Shown: positions 1-6,339, numbered from the stretch's first letter. The stretch: 7,922 bases of DNA from an uncultured Lachnospiraceae bacterium (GCA_902783095.1 CACZPX010000105.1:1-7922), one strand, 5' to 3'. The notes: generated by a model not told the origin, from the letters alone. Made by a program: numbers and translations.

Positions 1-746
1 GCGCTCTTGGACTGCTCCAGAAGATCAAAGTAAACGTCCCAGTAGTTCCCGTTGGCGCACCAGGCGCGGGTCACAAGCTCCACGGTGCCGCCGCTCTGCG
101 TGCAGACGCGAACAAAGGGCGCCGGATCCTGCAGTACCTTTTCGTGGCGGGTCATCAGCTCCATCAGGATCTGCTTGGCCTTTTCAAAATCGCTGCCGTA
201 GGCCACCGCAAAGGTGAGATCCACACGGCGCAGGTCCTTTTCGGAATAGTTCACGATGTTGCTGGTGGACGCGGTCCCGTTGGGGATGTACACCACGCGG
301 TTGTCCAGCGTAACGAGCTTGGTCGCACACAGATGGATGGCTTCCACCGTTCCGGCGTATCCGGCCACTTCCACGTAATCATCCACCTTAAACGGGCGGG
401 TGACCAGAAGCAGCACGCCGCCGGCCACGTTGCCCAGCGCACCGTTTACGGCCAGACCGACCGCAACGCCTAAAGAAGCGATCAGCGCGGCCACGCCGCT
501 GGTATCGATTCCCAGGTAGCCCACCAGGGCCATCACCACCAGGATCTTGGCCAGCACACGGCCCACGCTCACGCAGGTCCGCGCAATGGTCTTGTCCATC
601 TTGCCGTTGGCTTCCAGCTTTTTGCCGATCTTTTTCGCCACCGCATTAATGATGCGGAACGCGATCCACAGAATGATCAGCGCGATGACGATGCGGATGC
701 CTGTCGTTGTCAGCCAGTTCAGAATTGAATCCCAGAATCCTTGCAT
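1..746 (-). CDS. mscS: Small-conductance mechanosensitive channel, MscS family (C-terminus cut by window edge)
   Basis: Membrane channel that opens under high membrane tension and releases solutes during hypo-osmotic shock. 248 residues are visible; E. coli MscS has 286, and by alignment about 25-30 C-terminal residues lie beyond base 1. TM1 is at about residues 14-36, TM2 at about 58-80 and the pore-lining TM3 at about 84-115. TM3 carries the Gly/Ala-packed pattern LGVAVGLAVNGALGNVAGG, followed by the family signature RPFKVDDYVEV (117-127) and VYIPNG (152-157) in the beta domain. The C-terminal alpha/beta vestibule domain begins near residue 172. The N-terminus is short, so this is a minimal three-TM member. 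The start is fixed by an AAGGAG ribosome site at 753-758, six bases before the ATG. The gene has its own promoter, so it is probably not part of the nitroreductase operon upstream. Family assignment is firm; the exact paralogue name (mscS, ykuT-like) is not. Confidence 0.95.
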   Translation of the reverse strand, partial: MQGFWDSILNWLTTTGIRIVIALIILWIAFRIINAVAKKIGKKLEANGKMDKTIARTCVSVGRVLAKILVVMALVGYLGIDTSGVAALIASLGVAVGLAVNGALGNVAGGVLLLVTRPFKVDDYVEVAGYAGTVEAIHLCATKLVTLDNRVVYIPNGTASTSNIVNYSEKDLRRVDLTFAVAYGSDFEKAKQILMELMTRHEKVLQDPAPFVRVCTQSGGTVELVTRAWCANGNYWDVYFDLLEQSKS

Positions 747-771
747 AAACAGCTCCTTTCCCTGCATATTG

Positions 772-795
772 TCCCGCACTTTAAGCCGTGCGGGA
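772..795. other. 8-bp perfect inverted repeat in the mscS leader
   Basis: TCCCGCAC (772-779) and GTGCGGGA (788-795) are exact reverse complements with an 8-nt loop. The hairpin lies in the predicted mscS 5' leader, 13 nt upstream of its ribosome binding site. Neither strand has a U-tract after the stem, so it is a poor intrinsic terminator. It could instead stabilise or control the leader RNA, or be an operator. The rest of 747-910 between mscS and the nitroreductase gene holds the promoter but no recognisable terminator. Confidence 0.5.
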
Positions 796-811
796 TAAAC
801 CTTCTTGATTT

Positions 812-841
812 AGCATACTACTTTGACAGGTGTTTTGACAA
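812..841 (-). promoter_or_regulatory. Predicted promoter of mscS
   Basis: On the minus strand, TTGTCA (836-841) stands 18 bp from TATGCT (812-817), a good sigma-A-type match. Transcription would begin near 805, leaving a leader of about 60 nt before the mscS ATG at 746. On the plus strand the -35 region holds two TTGACA hexamers 12 bp apart (823-828 and 835-840), which could be a direct-repeat site or chance. Predicted by eye only. Confidence 0.5.
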
Positions 842-910
842 TCCCCATTTTGCTTTAATTCGCCGTTTCACACATGACCAGCCCGCCGTAAAACTGCGCC
901 CGGGACTATC

Positions 911-1738
911 CTACTTGTCAAACTCCTTGATGAACGCGTAGAAATCCAGTTCCTTCTGATGATCCTCCGGCCGGATCGTGCCCACCGGGTGGGACATCAC
1001 CACGTACTCCTCGTCGCCGTCCAGGCCAAAGGTCTCGTTGCACAGAGCGGTGTTGATGGCGCCGATCGCGCAGCTGCCCAGGTCCGCGGCCGTCGCCGCC
1101 AGGTAGATATTCTCGCTGATGTACCCGGCGTCGATCAGGGCCACGCGGTGTGCAAAGATGCCGTAGCGCCACTCCGCGCGGTAGGCGACCATGCTGACGT
1201 AGAACACCACGGAGGCGTTGGCCGTAAAGCTCTGGTTGGAGTTGGAGGCCTTGATAAAGTCCTTCATGCCGCCGTCGTCCGCCTTGATGAGCTCCAGCTT
1301 GTGGAACTGCGCCAGATAGTGGTAATAGCCGGGCTCAAGGCCTTCTACGTTCCGGACCGCCAGATACAGTTCAAACTGATGGCGCGCGCCGCCGCAGGGC
1401 ACCGTGCGCAGGGTCGCGTACTTCTTGCCGCGCAGGCCCTTTACGCCCTGGGCGCACCACAGCAGGTAGGAAAGCTGCAGGAGCGTGAGCGGTTCTTCGG
1501 TGTACACGCGGTTGGAGACGCGGCTGTTGATCACCTCCAGAAAACTGTGCGCAATGTGAAGATCCTCAAAGTTCTTAGGCAGATCAAACTGCTCGCCGCC
1601 CATAGGATCCTTAAAGAGCGGCGGCTGGGGCTTGCCCAGATACTGATCGGTCTTGTAGTCGGCGTCTACGACGACCGGCTTTTTCATAAAGTTGCGTCCC
1701 TCCTGAATCTTTGCCCGAATCTCCTCTTCGGTGTACAT
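911..1738 (-). CDS. SagB/ThcOx-type FMN-dependent nitroreductase family protein
   Basis: 275-residue cytoplasmic flavin oxidoreductase of the nitroreductase fold. SagB-type signatures run in order: NSRVSNRVYT (71-80), matching the usual RRSxRxY flavin-phosphate site with the first Arg pair altered; EPLTLLQLSYLLWCAQGV (82-99), the characteristic LTL..LS.LLW.AQG block; TVPCGGARHQFELYLAV (112-128), matching the family TVPSAGARHPFELYL motif; and a C-terminal half (about 191-229) with LGSCAIGAIN. Standalone members probably act as NAD(P)H:FMN reductases or dehydrogenases. The members that oxidise azolines in RiPP pathways need YcaO partners, and neither YcaO nor a precursor peptide is present here, so the substrate is unknown. 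AGGAGGG at 1746-1752, 7 nt before the ATG, supports the start. The gene begins 22 bp after the upstream peptidase gene and is probably co-transcribed with it. No clear terminator follows. Confidence 0.88.
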   Translation of the reverse strand: MYTEEEIRAKIQEGRNFMKKPVVVDADYKTDQYLGKPQPPLFKDPMGGEQFDLPKNFEDLHIAHSFLEVINSRVSNRVYTEEPLTLLQLSYLLWCAQGVKGLRGKKYATLRTVPCGGARHQFELYLAVRNVEGLEPGYYHYLAQFHKLELIKADDGGMKDFIKASNSNQSFTANASVVFYVSMVAYRAEWRYGIFAHRVALIDAGYISENIYLAATAADLGSCAIGAINTALCNETFGLDGDEEYVVMSHPVGTIRPEDHQKELDFYAFIKEFDK

Positions 1739-1760
1739 CGCTTTTCCCTCCTGTTTGATA

Positions 1761-3008
1761 TTACTGCCCTTTCACAAGGGGAGAGTCCGTCCAGTGCGCG
1801 TAAAAGGTGGTCTTTTTCCGGATCAGCGTATCGCTGTCGATGCGCGTTCCGCCCACCGGCGCCGTATACCAGCCGTCAAAGACAAAGCCCTTGCGCTGTG
1901 CCACCGGCAGCGTGCCCACCGCGTGGCAGTAGCCGACCGACCGGTACCGGACAAAGGCGCTGCCGCCGTTGGCGTCCCACAGCACCCGGTTGAACTCGGT
2001 CCGCTTCCGGTACTCTTCCGTCAGCCGGTCCCAGGTGCCGATCCCGCACATGCCGTCTGCCGTAAGCCCCTGATCTTCCTGAAAACGCTTTACCGCTTTT
2101 AAGGTCCCCTCGCCAAAGGAGCCGTCCGCGGTGAGCTTTACGTCCATCACCGTAAGCAACATGGTCTGCATCTCCTTCACATCCTCGCCGCTCATGCCCT
2201 CTTTCAACGCGGTATGCGTGGGAAAGCGGTCCGGCGCAGGCGCGGGTTTCGAACCCTCCAGGTAGACGATGCAGTCCAGGCCGTTGTACAGGCTGTGCAC
2301 GCCGTTGGCGTTGTAGATCCAGGAACCCTCCAGCCTGCCGGAGTACTTCTTGACCGGGTCCTTTACGTAGAACTGCACCATGCCGCCGCGGATCTCGTAG
2401 CGGTAGAGCACGGCCACGTGATTGGCCGTGTGATTGCGGATGCACACGCCCTCCGGATGCTCGTGCAGCAGGCGGATCAGATAATTGGCAAAGCTGCCGT
2501 ACTGGCGTACGTACGCGCCAACGTCCTCCGCCGCGATGCGGACCGCCTGATAGGTGGTGCCGTCCGCATTGGTGTATTTCAGCCGGCTCCAGAAGCCGGT
2601 GTCGCCGTCGTATACAAATCCGGTGTCCTCCCCCTGGGAACCGTCCCAGGTCCGGGGGCCCTGTTTTACGGTCACGCCGCAGGCGTCGAACACGTTATAG
2701 ATGTAAAAGCTCTTCTCGTCTTTCCCGTCGTAGGCCAGGCGCCGGTTCAGCAGCGTGGTGATGGAACAGGCGTTGCAGATGCCGGTGATCTTGTTGCCCG
2801 CGGCGTCGATACGGTAGAGCTGCCGCTGCCGGTAGGGGTCCTGCTCCTCAATGGCCCGGACCAGTTCCTGATACTCCTCGTAGGGGTCTGCCGCCATGGC
2901 AGTCTCCGTCAGGGACAGGCCGGTCAGAACAAAAAGGATCGTCATGGCCGCAAGCAGGATGATCTGCCTCGCGCCGCGGCCGTCAATGCCGTGATGGTTC
3001 TCTTGCAT
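1761..3008 (-). CDS. Secreted C39-like cysteine peptidase with peptidoglycan-binding domain and InlB-type repeat
   Basis: 415 residues in four parts. Residues 1-39 are a Sec signal peptide: charged start, hydrophobic core at about 15-34, and likely cleavage at AMA|AD (39/40). About 70-250 resembles the C39-like papain fold. CNACSITTLLN (78-88) fits the family CGPxSLxMxLN motif, giving Cys78 as likely nucleophile; NHVAVLYRYE (196-205) supplies His197, and FYVKDP (213-218) supplies Asp217. About 266-330 is a PG_binding_1 domain (LKEGMSGEDVKEMQTML, then FGEGTLKAVKRFQEDQGL and G.GTWDRL). About 342-407 is one InlB B-repeat/Flg_new-type module (WDANGG, FVFDGWYTAPVGGTRI, FYAHW). There is no LPXTG motif or C-terminal membrane helix, so wall retention would rest on the PG-binding domain. 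GGAGG at 3012-3016 supports the start. Peptidase activity is inferred from motif spacing; it could be an inactive wall-binding protein. The other domains are clear. Confidence 0.8.
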   Translation of the reverse strand: MQENHHGIDGRGARQIILLAAMTILFVLTGLSLTETAMAADPYEEYQELVRAIEEQDPYRQRQLYRIDAAGNKITGICNACSITTLLNRRLAYDGKDEKSFYIYNVFDACGVTVKQGPRTWDGSQGEDTGFVYDGDTGFWSRLKYTNADGTTYQAVRIAAEDVGAYVRQYGSFANYLIRLLHEHPEGVCIRNHTANHVAVLYRYEIRGGMVQFYVKDPVKKYSGRLEGSWIYNANGVHSLYNGLDCIVYLEGSKPAPAPDRFPTHTALKEGMSGEDVKEMQTMLLTVMDVKLTADGSFGEGTLKAVKRFQEDQGLTADGMCGIGTWDRLTEEYRKRTEFNRVLWDANGGSAFVRYRSVGYCHAVGTLPVAQRKGFVFDGWYTAPVGGTRIDSDTLIRKKTTFYAHWTDSPLVKGQ

Positions 3009-3034
3009 AGTTCCTCCGTTGGTTTATCATTCTG

Positions 3035-3063
3035 ATTATATCGGACATCTGCCCCCGCGTCAA
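3035..3063 (-). promoter_or_regulatory. Predicted strong promoter of the peptidase-nitroreductase operon
   Basis: On the minus strand, TTGACG (3058-3063) is 17 bp from a perfect TATAAT (3035-3040). Transcription would start around 3028, about 20 nt before the peptidase ATG at 3008, with GGAGG (3012-3016) inside the short leader. This is the best promoter match in the window. Confidence 0.7.
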
Positions 3064-3109
3064 CGAAAGACCACGCCGCGCCGCGGCCTCTTCCGTCTGT
3101 TTCCAAGCG

Positions 3110-3129
3110 CCGTACGGCACGCCGTGCGG
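3110..3129. promoter_or_regulatory. Inverted repeat between divergent promoters (possible operator)
   Basis: CCGTACGG (3110-3117) pairs with CCGTGCGG (3122-3129) across a 4-nt spacer. It is an 8-bp stem with one T-G mismatch (a wobble in RNA). The left arm lies in a perfect 10-bp palindrome, GCCGTACGGC (3109-3118). It sits two bases upstream of the predicted -35 of the macrodomain gene and about 47 bp from the divergent -35. That placement suits an operator; function is not shown. Confidence 0.35.
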
Positions 3130-3131
3130 GC

Positions 3132-3161
3132 TTGCATACGCCTTCCGTTTTATTGTATGAT
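3132..3161 (+). promoter_or_regulatory. Predicted promoter of the macrodomain gene
   Basis: TTGCAT (3132-3137) and TATGAT (3156-3161) are separated by 18 bp, a moderate sigma-A match. Transcription would begin near 3168. GGAGGA (3183-3188) then precedes the ATG at 3195 by 6 nt. Confidence 0.45.
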
Positions 3162-3194
3162 GAACGGACAGAAAACGCATAACGGAGGAACGCC

Positions 3195-4379
3195 ATGCCT
3201 TTACAGCTGGTCCGCAACGATATCACGAAAATGAAGGTCGACGCGATCGTAAACGCCGCAAATTCGTCCCTTTTGGGCGGCGGCGGGGTGGACGGCGCCA
3301 TCCACCGGGCGGCCGGGCCGCGCCTTTTGGAGGAGTGCCGCACGCTGGGCGGCTGCAAAACCGGTCAGGCAAAGATCACCGGCGGCTACGATCTGCCCGC
3401 AAAATACGTGATCCACACCGTGGGCCCGGTCTGGAACGGCGGCACCCATGGCGAAGAGGCGCTGCTTGCCGGCTGTTACCGCGAATCGATGCAGCTTGCC
3501 GCGGCGCACGGCTGCACGTCCGTGGCCTTTCCGCTCATCTCCGCCGGCGTGTACGGCTATCCCAAGGCGCAGGCGCTGCGTGTGGCGATGGACGCGCTGA
3601 GCGGCTTTCTGCTGGCGCACGCAGAGCTGGACATGACCGTGTACCTGGTGCTGTTCGGCCGGGACACCGCGCTGTTGGGGCACGCCCTGTTCCCGGACCT
3701 GCAGGAATTCATTGACGACCACTATGCCGACGAGCACACGGACTCCTTATACGAGCGCGCCCGTAGGCAGCAGCTTTTCAGTCAGAGCGGCGCCCTGCCG
3801 GAAAATCAGCCAGACGCCCTGCCGTATGGCCTTTCGGGAATGCCCGCCGAGCCGCAGACGTCCGCGCCGTCCAAAAAGGGATCCTGGCTGGAGAAGAGAA
3901 GGCGCAAAAAGGACGCCAACGCCCTGCTCACAGAGGAAGCCGCCGCGGACGGGGCCGTGATCTGCCACGCCGCGCAGGCAAAGCCCGCCGCCGTACCCCC
4001 TGCCGCCAAAAAGGACAGCTTAAACGACTGGGTCGCCCGCCTGGACGAGAGCTTTCAGCAGATGCTGCTGCGCAAGATCGACGAGGCCGGGATCACGGAC
4101 GTGGAGTGCTACAAGCGCGCCAACCTGGACCGCAAGCTCTTCTCCAAGATCCGCTCGGACGTCCACTATTCTCCCAGCAAAAAGACCGCCGTCGCGCTTG
4201 CCATCGCGCTACGTCTGGACATGACGGAGACCGAGGATCTGCTGCGCAAGGCAGGCTACGCCCTCTCCCGCAGCAACGTGTTCGACGTGATCATCGAGTA
4301 CTTTATCAGCAACCGGAAATACAACATTTTTGAGATCAACGAGGCGCTTTTTGCCTTTGACCAGGTGACGCTGGGGTAA
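3195..4379 (+). CDS. MacroD-type macrodomain protein fused to a C-terminal HTH-like helical module
   Basis: 394 residues. The N-terminal macrodomain (about 1-177) binds ADP-ribose. It has VDAIVNAANSSLLGGGGVDG (15-34), with the NAAN motif (20-23) and the catalytic-type Asp33 and His37 of the MacroD/YmdB group, then IHTVGP (73-78) and PLISAGVYGYP (113-123). In that group such domains remove ADP-ribose from Asp/Glu or hydrolyse O-acetyl-ADP-ribose. Residues about 178-273 are a charged Ala/Pro/Lys-rich linker. Residues 274-394 are a compact helical module. It contains NLDRKLFSKIRSD..YSPSKKTAVALAIALRLDMTETEDLL, a pattern like XRE-type helix-turn-helix proteins, and ends ...YNIFEINEALFAFDQ. I recall this module at the end of other Firmicutes proteins but cannot name the family. 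The first ATG with GGAGGA at 3183-3188 is the start. A vWA gene follows 122 bp later on the same strand. The macrodomain is certain; the role of the tail is not. Confidence 0.93.
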   Translation: MPLQLVRNDITKMKVDAIVNAANSSLLGGGGVDGAIHRAAGPRLLEECRTLGGCKTGQAKITGGYDLPAKYVIHTVGPVWNGGTHGEEALLAGCYRESMQLAAAHGCTSVAFPLISAGVYGYPKAQALRVAMDALSGFLLAHAELDMTVYLVLFGRDTALLGHALFPDLQEFIDDHYADEHTDSLYERARRQQLFSQSGALPENQPDALPYGLSGMPAEPQTSAPSKKGSWLEKRRRKKDANALLTEEAAADGAVICHAAQAKPAAVPPAAKKDSLNDWVARLDESFQQMLLRKIDEAGITDVECYKRANLDRKLFSKIRSDVHYSPSKKTAVALAIALRLDMTETEDLLRKAGYALSRSNVFDVIIEYFISNRKYNIFEINEALFAFDQVTLG

Positions 4380-4501
4380 GCGCCCCGCGCCGGTTTCAAA
4401 TGTCGCTTTGCAGGCGACCAACCGCAAAAGAAAACCTCCTATACTGACGGCGTAAGAAAAAAGCAGCGCAGCGCGCCGCCGTAAGTACAGGAGGTATAAT
4501 T
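4380..4501 (+). promoter_or_regulatory. Spacer between macrodomain and vWA genes, with weak promoter-like and hairpin elements
   Basis: A compound stem is possible: CGGTT (4391-4395) with AACCG (4420-4424), and inside it GTCGC (4402-4406) with GCGAC (4414-4418). No T-tract follows, so termination is doubtful. TATACT (4440-4445) is -10-like, but nothing resembles a -35 at 16-18 bp from it. AGGAGG (4489-4494) is the clear ribosome site of the vWA gene, 7 nt before its ATG. Whether the vWA gene has its own promoter or relies on read-through cannot be decided here. Confidence 0.35.
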
Positions 4502-5155
4502 ATGAAGAACAACGTCACCGAACTCGTATTCATTCTGGACCGCAGCGGATCCATGTTCCATCTTGCAGACGACACCGTAGGCGGCTTCAACGCCCTGATC
4601 GAAAAGCAGAAGGCGCAGGCCGGCGCCTGTTTTGTGACCACCGTCCTGTTTGACGACCACGTCGAGCGGTTGCACGACAGGCTGCCGCTTTCCGACATCC
4701 CTGTCATGACGCGCCGCGACTACGTGCCCGGCGGCTCCACCGCCCTTCTGGACGCGGTGGGCAGCACCATTGAGCACGTCGCGAACATCCACCGCTACAT
4801 CAGGCCGGAGGACGTGCCGGAAAACACCGTGTTCGTTATCACGACCGACGGCATGGAAAACGCCAGCAGGCGGTTTACCAAAGAGCAGGTACGCAGCCTG
4901 GTGGAGAAAAAGCAGGCGAAAGAGAACTGGCAGTTTCTGTTCCTGGGCGCCAATATCGACTCGTTCGACGCCGGCAGCAGCCTGGGGTTTAAGCGGGACC
5001 ACATCACCAACTTTGTCGCGGACGGCGCCGGCATGCAGGCCAACTACGATTCCGTAAACGAGGCGGTCGTTTGCGCCCGCATGAGCATGCCCATCGGCGC
5101 TTCCTGGAAGGCTTCCGCCGAAGAGGACTACAAAAAACGCGGCAAAAAGCACTGA
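4502..5155 (+). CDS. Soluble vWA-domain protein with intact MIDAS (TerY-like)
   Basis: 217 residues, almost all one von Willebrand factor A domain. The metal-ion-dependent adhesion site is complete: DRSGS (Asp13, Ser15, Ser17) after the first hydrophobic strand, Thr80 in GGSTALLDAVG, and Asp116 in VITTDGMEN. There is no signal peptide or membrane segment, so it should be cytoplasmic. The Lys-rich C-terminus (EEDYKKRGKKH) is short and has no extra domain. vWA proteins of this size, including TerY of tellurium-resistance/stress islands, act as metal-dependent assembly or adaptor factors rather than enzymes. Those islands normally also encode TerD, a kinase or a phosphatase, and none is seen here, so TerY-like describes fold and size only. 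It lies downstream of the macrodomain gene on the same strand and converges on an aldo/keto reductase gene 89 bp away. Domain call is firm; partner and role are unknown. Confidence 0.9.
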   Translation: MKNNVTELVFILDRSGSMFHLADDTVGGFNALIEKQKAQAGACFVTTVLFDDHVERLHDRLPLSDIPVMTRRDYVPGGSTALLDAVGSTIEHVANIHRYIRPEDVPENTVFVITTDGMENASRRFTKEQVRSLVEKKQAKENWQFLFLGANIDSFDAGSSLGFKRDHITNFVADGAGMQANYDSVNEAVVCARMSMPIGASWKASAEEDYKKRGKKH

Positions 5156-5161
5156 ATGCAT

Positions 5162-5240
5162 GGGGACGCGGAGACGCGGGGACGGTCCTTCTGTCTTCAA
5201 AATGAAGACAGAAGGACCGTCCCCGCGTCTCCGCGTCTTC
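5162..5240. repeat. Large perfect inverted repeat (34-bp arms), likely bidirectional terminator and REP/MITE-like element
   Basis: Arms 5165-5198 and 5204-5237 are exact reverse complements around the loop AAAAT (5199-5203). Two G-U pairs and one G-C pair can extend the stem to 5162-5240 in a plus-strand transcript. It fills nearly all of the 89-bp gap between the convergent vWA and aldo/keto reductase genes, 6 bp past the vWA stop and 4 bp from the other gene's stop. So strong a stem could end transcription from both sides, although only TTCTCC follows it on the plus strand and no U-tract follows on the minus. The core GGGGACGGTCC recurs at 6409-6473, which marks this as a dispersed repeat rather than a one-off terminator. 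Confidence 0.9.
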
Positions 5241-5244
5241 TCCG

Positions 5245-6339
5245 TTATCTGCCGAAATACGTCCGGATCTCCTGCATTCTGGAGCTCTGCGGCACGTGGA
5301 ACGGACATACGTCGTCGCAGTGTCCGCAGCCGACGCAGTCCGCCGCCGTCTTTTCCAGGTTCAGGTAGTGGTCCTTTGCCATGCCGTCGCCGGCCAGCGC
5401 AAGATCGTAATACTTGTTGATCAGACCCACGTCCAGACCGGCCGGACAGGGCTTGCAGTGGTTGCAGTAGGCGCACTTTCCGTCCAGCGCGGGCGGCGCA
5501 AACGCCGCCAGTTCGGAATAGTCCGTCTCCGCATCCGAAAGTTCCCCCCAGACAAGCAGCTGCTCCACCTCTTCCATGGACTGGGCTCCGGGAAGGACCG
5601 ACAGCACGCCGGGCTTATCCAGCGCGTAGCGGATGCACTGGTACTGGGAAAGCGCCCTGCCAAACGGAGACGTCTTTTCGGACAAAAGCTGCCCGGCAAA
5701 GAACGCCTTCATCACCGTGATGCCCACCTGCTCGCGTTCGCAGCGCCGGTACAGGTCCAGCCGGTCGTCGGCGCTGCCGTGCGCCAGCCGGCCACGGCCG
5801 TAATCAAAGGCGGGATTGATGGAAAACATCAGCAGATCCAGCGGCACTTCGTCCATCACATGATGCGCCACAGCCGGCGTATGCGTGGAAAAGCCGACGT
5901 GCCGCACCGTGCCTTCCTCCTGCATCTTCCAGATCAGGTCCAGCACGCCGTTCTTTTTGTAGCGTTCCCAGTCGCTTACCGCATCCAGGCAGTGGATAAA
6001 ACCATAGTCGATGTAGTCCGTATGCAGCGTGGCAAGCTGCCAGTCCAGCGTACGGCGGATGGCGTCGGGGTCATAGGATTTCGCGTAATCGCCGGTGGAA
6101 TAATCCGCGCCGAAATGGATCTGGTAGATCACCTGTCTGCGCACGTCCTTTAAGGCTTCGCCGCAGATCGGAAAACTCTTTCCGCTGCCTGCCGCCATAT
6201 CGTAAAAGTTGATGCCGCCCTCAAAGGCACGCCGTATCGCGGCGCTGCCGGCCTTCTGTCCGGCGTTGAACATAAACGACGAACCCATGCCGATCTCGCT
6301 GATGCGGTCGCCCGTCTTCGGTACTGTCCTGTATCTCAT
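5245..6339 (-). CDS. Aldo/keto reductase family oxidoreductase with two C-terminal 4Fe-4S motifs; divergent active site
   Basis: 364 residues: an AKR TIM barrel (about 1-280) plus a ferredoxin-like tail. The tail has CAYCNHCKPCP (Cys289, 292, 295, 298) and CVGCGHCDDVCP (Cys335, 338, 341, 345), enough for two 4Fe-4S clusters. The barrel starts MRYRTVPKTGDRISEIGMGS, typical of the Fe-S AKR group. Of the usual catalytic tetrad, Asp47 (NFYDMAAGSGKSF) and His116 (FIHCLD) are present. The Tyr expected five residues after the Asp is Ser52, and the strand that should carry Lys reads VIYQIHFGAD with no Lys. The chemistry is therefore uncertain, perhaps electron transfer or reduction of an unusual substrate. 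GGAGGAG (6346-6352), 6 nt before this ATG, sets the start. An in-frame ATG at 6444 would add 35 non-conserved residues encoded partly by repeat DNA and is rejected. It probably shares a transcript with the AKR gene upstream. Confidence 0.9.
   Translation of the reverse strand: MRYRTVPKTGDRISEIGMGSSFMFNAGQKAGSAAIRRAFEGGINFYDMAAGSGKSFPICGEALKDVRRQVIYQIHFGADYSTGDYAKSYDPDAIRRTLDWQLATLHTDYIDYGFIHCLDAVSDWERYKKNGVLDLIWKMQEEGTVRHVGFSTHTPAVAHHVMDEVPLDLLMFSINPAFDYGRGRLAHGSADDRLDLYRRCEREQVGITVMKAFFAGQLLSEKTSPFGRALSQYQCIRYALDKPGVLSVLPGAQSMEEVEQLLVWGELSDAETDYSELAAFAPPALDGKCAYCNHCKPCPAGLDVGLINKYYDLALAGDGMAKDHYLNLEKTAADCVGCGHCDDVCPFHVPQSSRMQEIRTYFGR

Noticed and set aside
959..1993. Long plus-strand reading frame (344 codons) opposite the nitroreductase and peptidase genes
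   Set aside because: It lies antisense to two well-supported genes, runs through their boundary, has no recognisable motifs and no ribosome binding site. Long open antisense frames are expected in GC-rich DNA.
2942..3358. Minus-strand frame (138 codons) through the divergent promoter region
   Set aside because: It overlaps the starts of both divergent genes and their promoters, with no motif; composition-driven.
4402..4424. Intrinsic terminator after the macrodomain gene
   Set aside because: The possible stems are only 5 bp each with an asymmetric bulge, and A-rich rather than T-rich sequence follows.
4439..5476. Minus-strand reading frame (345 codons) across the vWA gene and the inverted repeat
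   Set aside because: It crosses the vWA gene antisense and reads through the 34-bp stem into the end of the aldo/keto reductase in another frame. There is no motif or ribosome site.
5296..6153. Plus-strand reading frame (285 codons) opposite the divergent aldo/keto reductase
   Set aside because: Antisense shadow of a gene with clear barrel and cluster motifs; no start signals or family features of its own.
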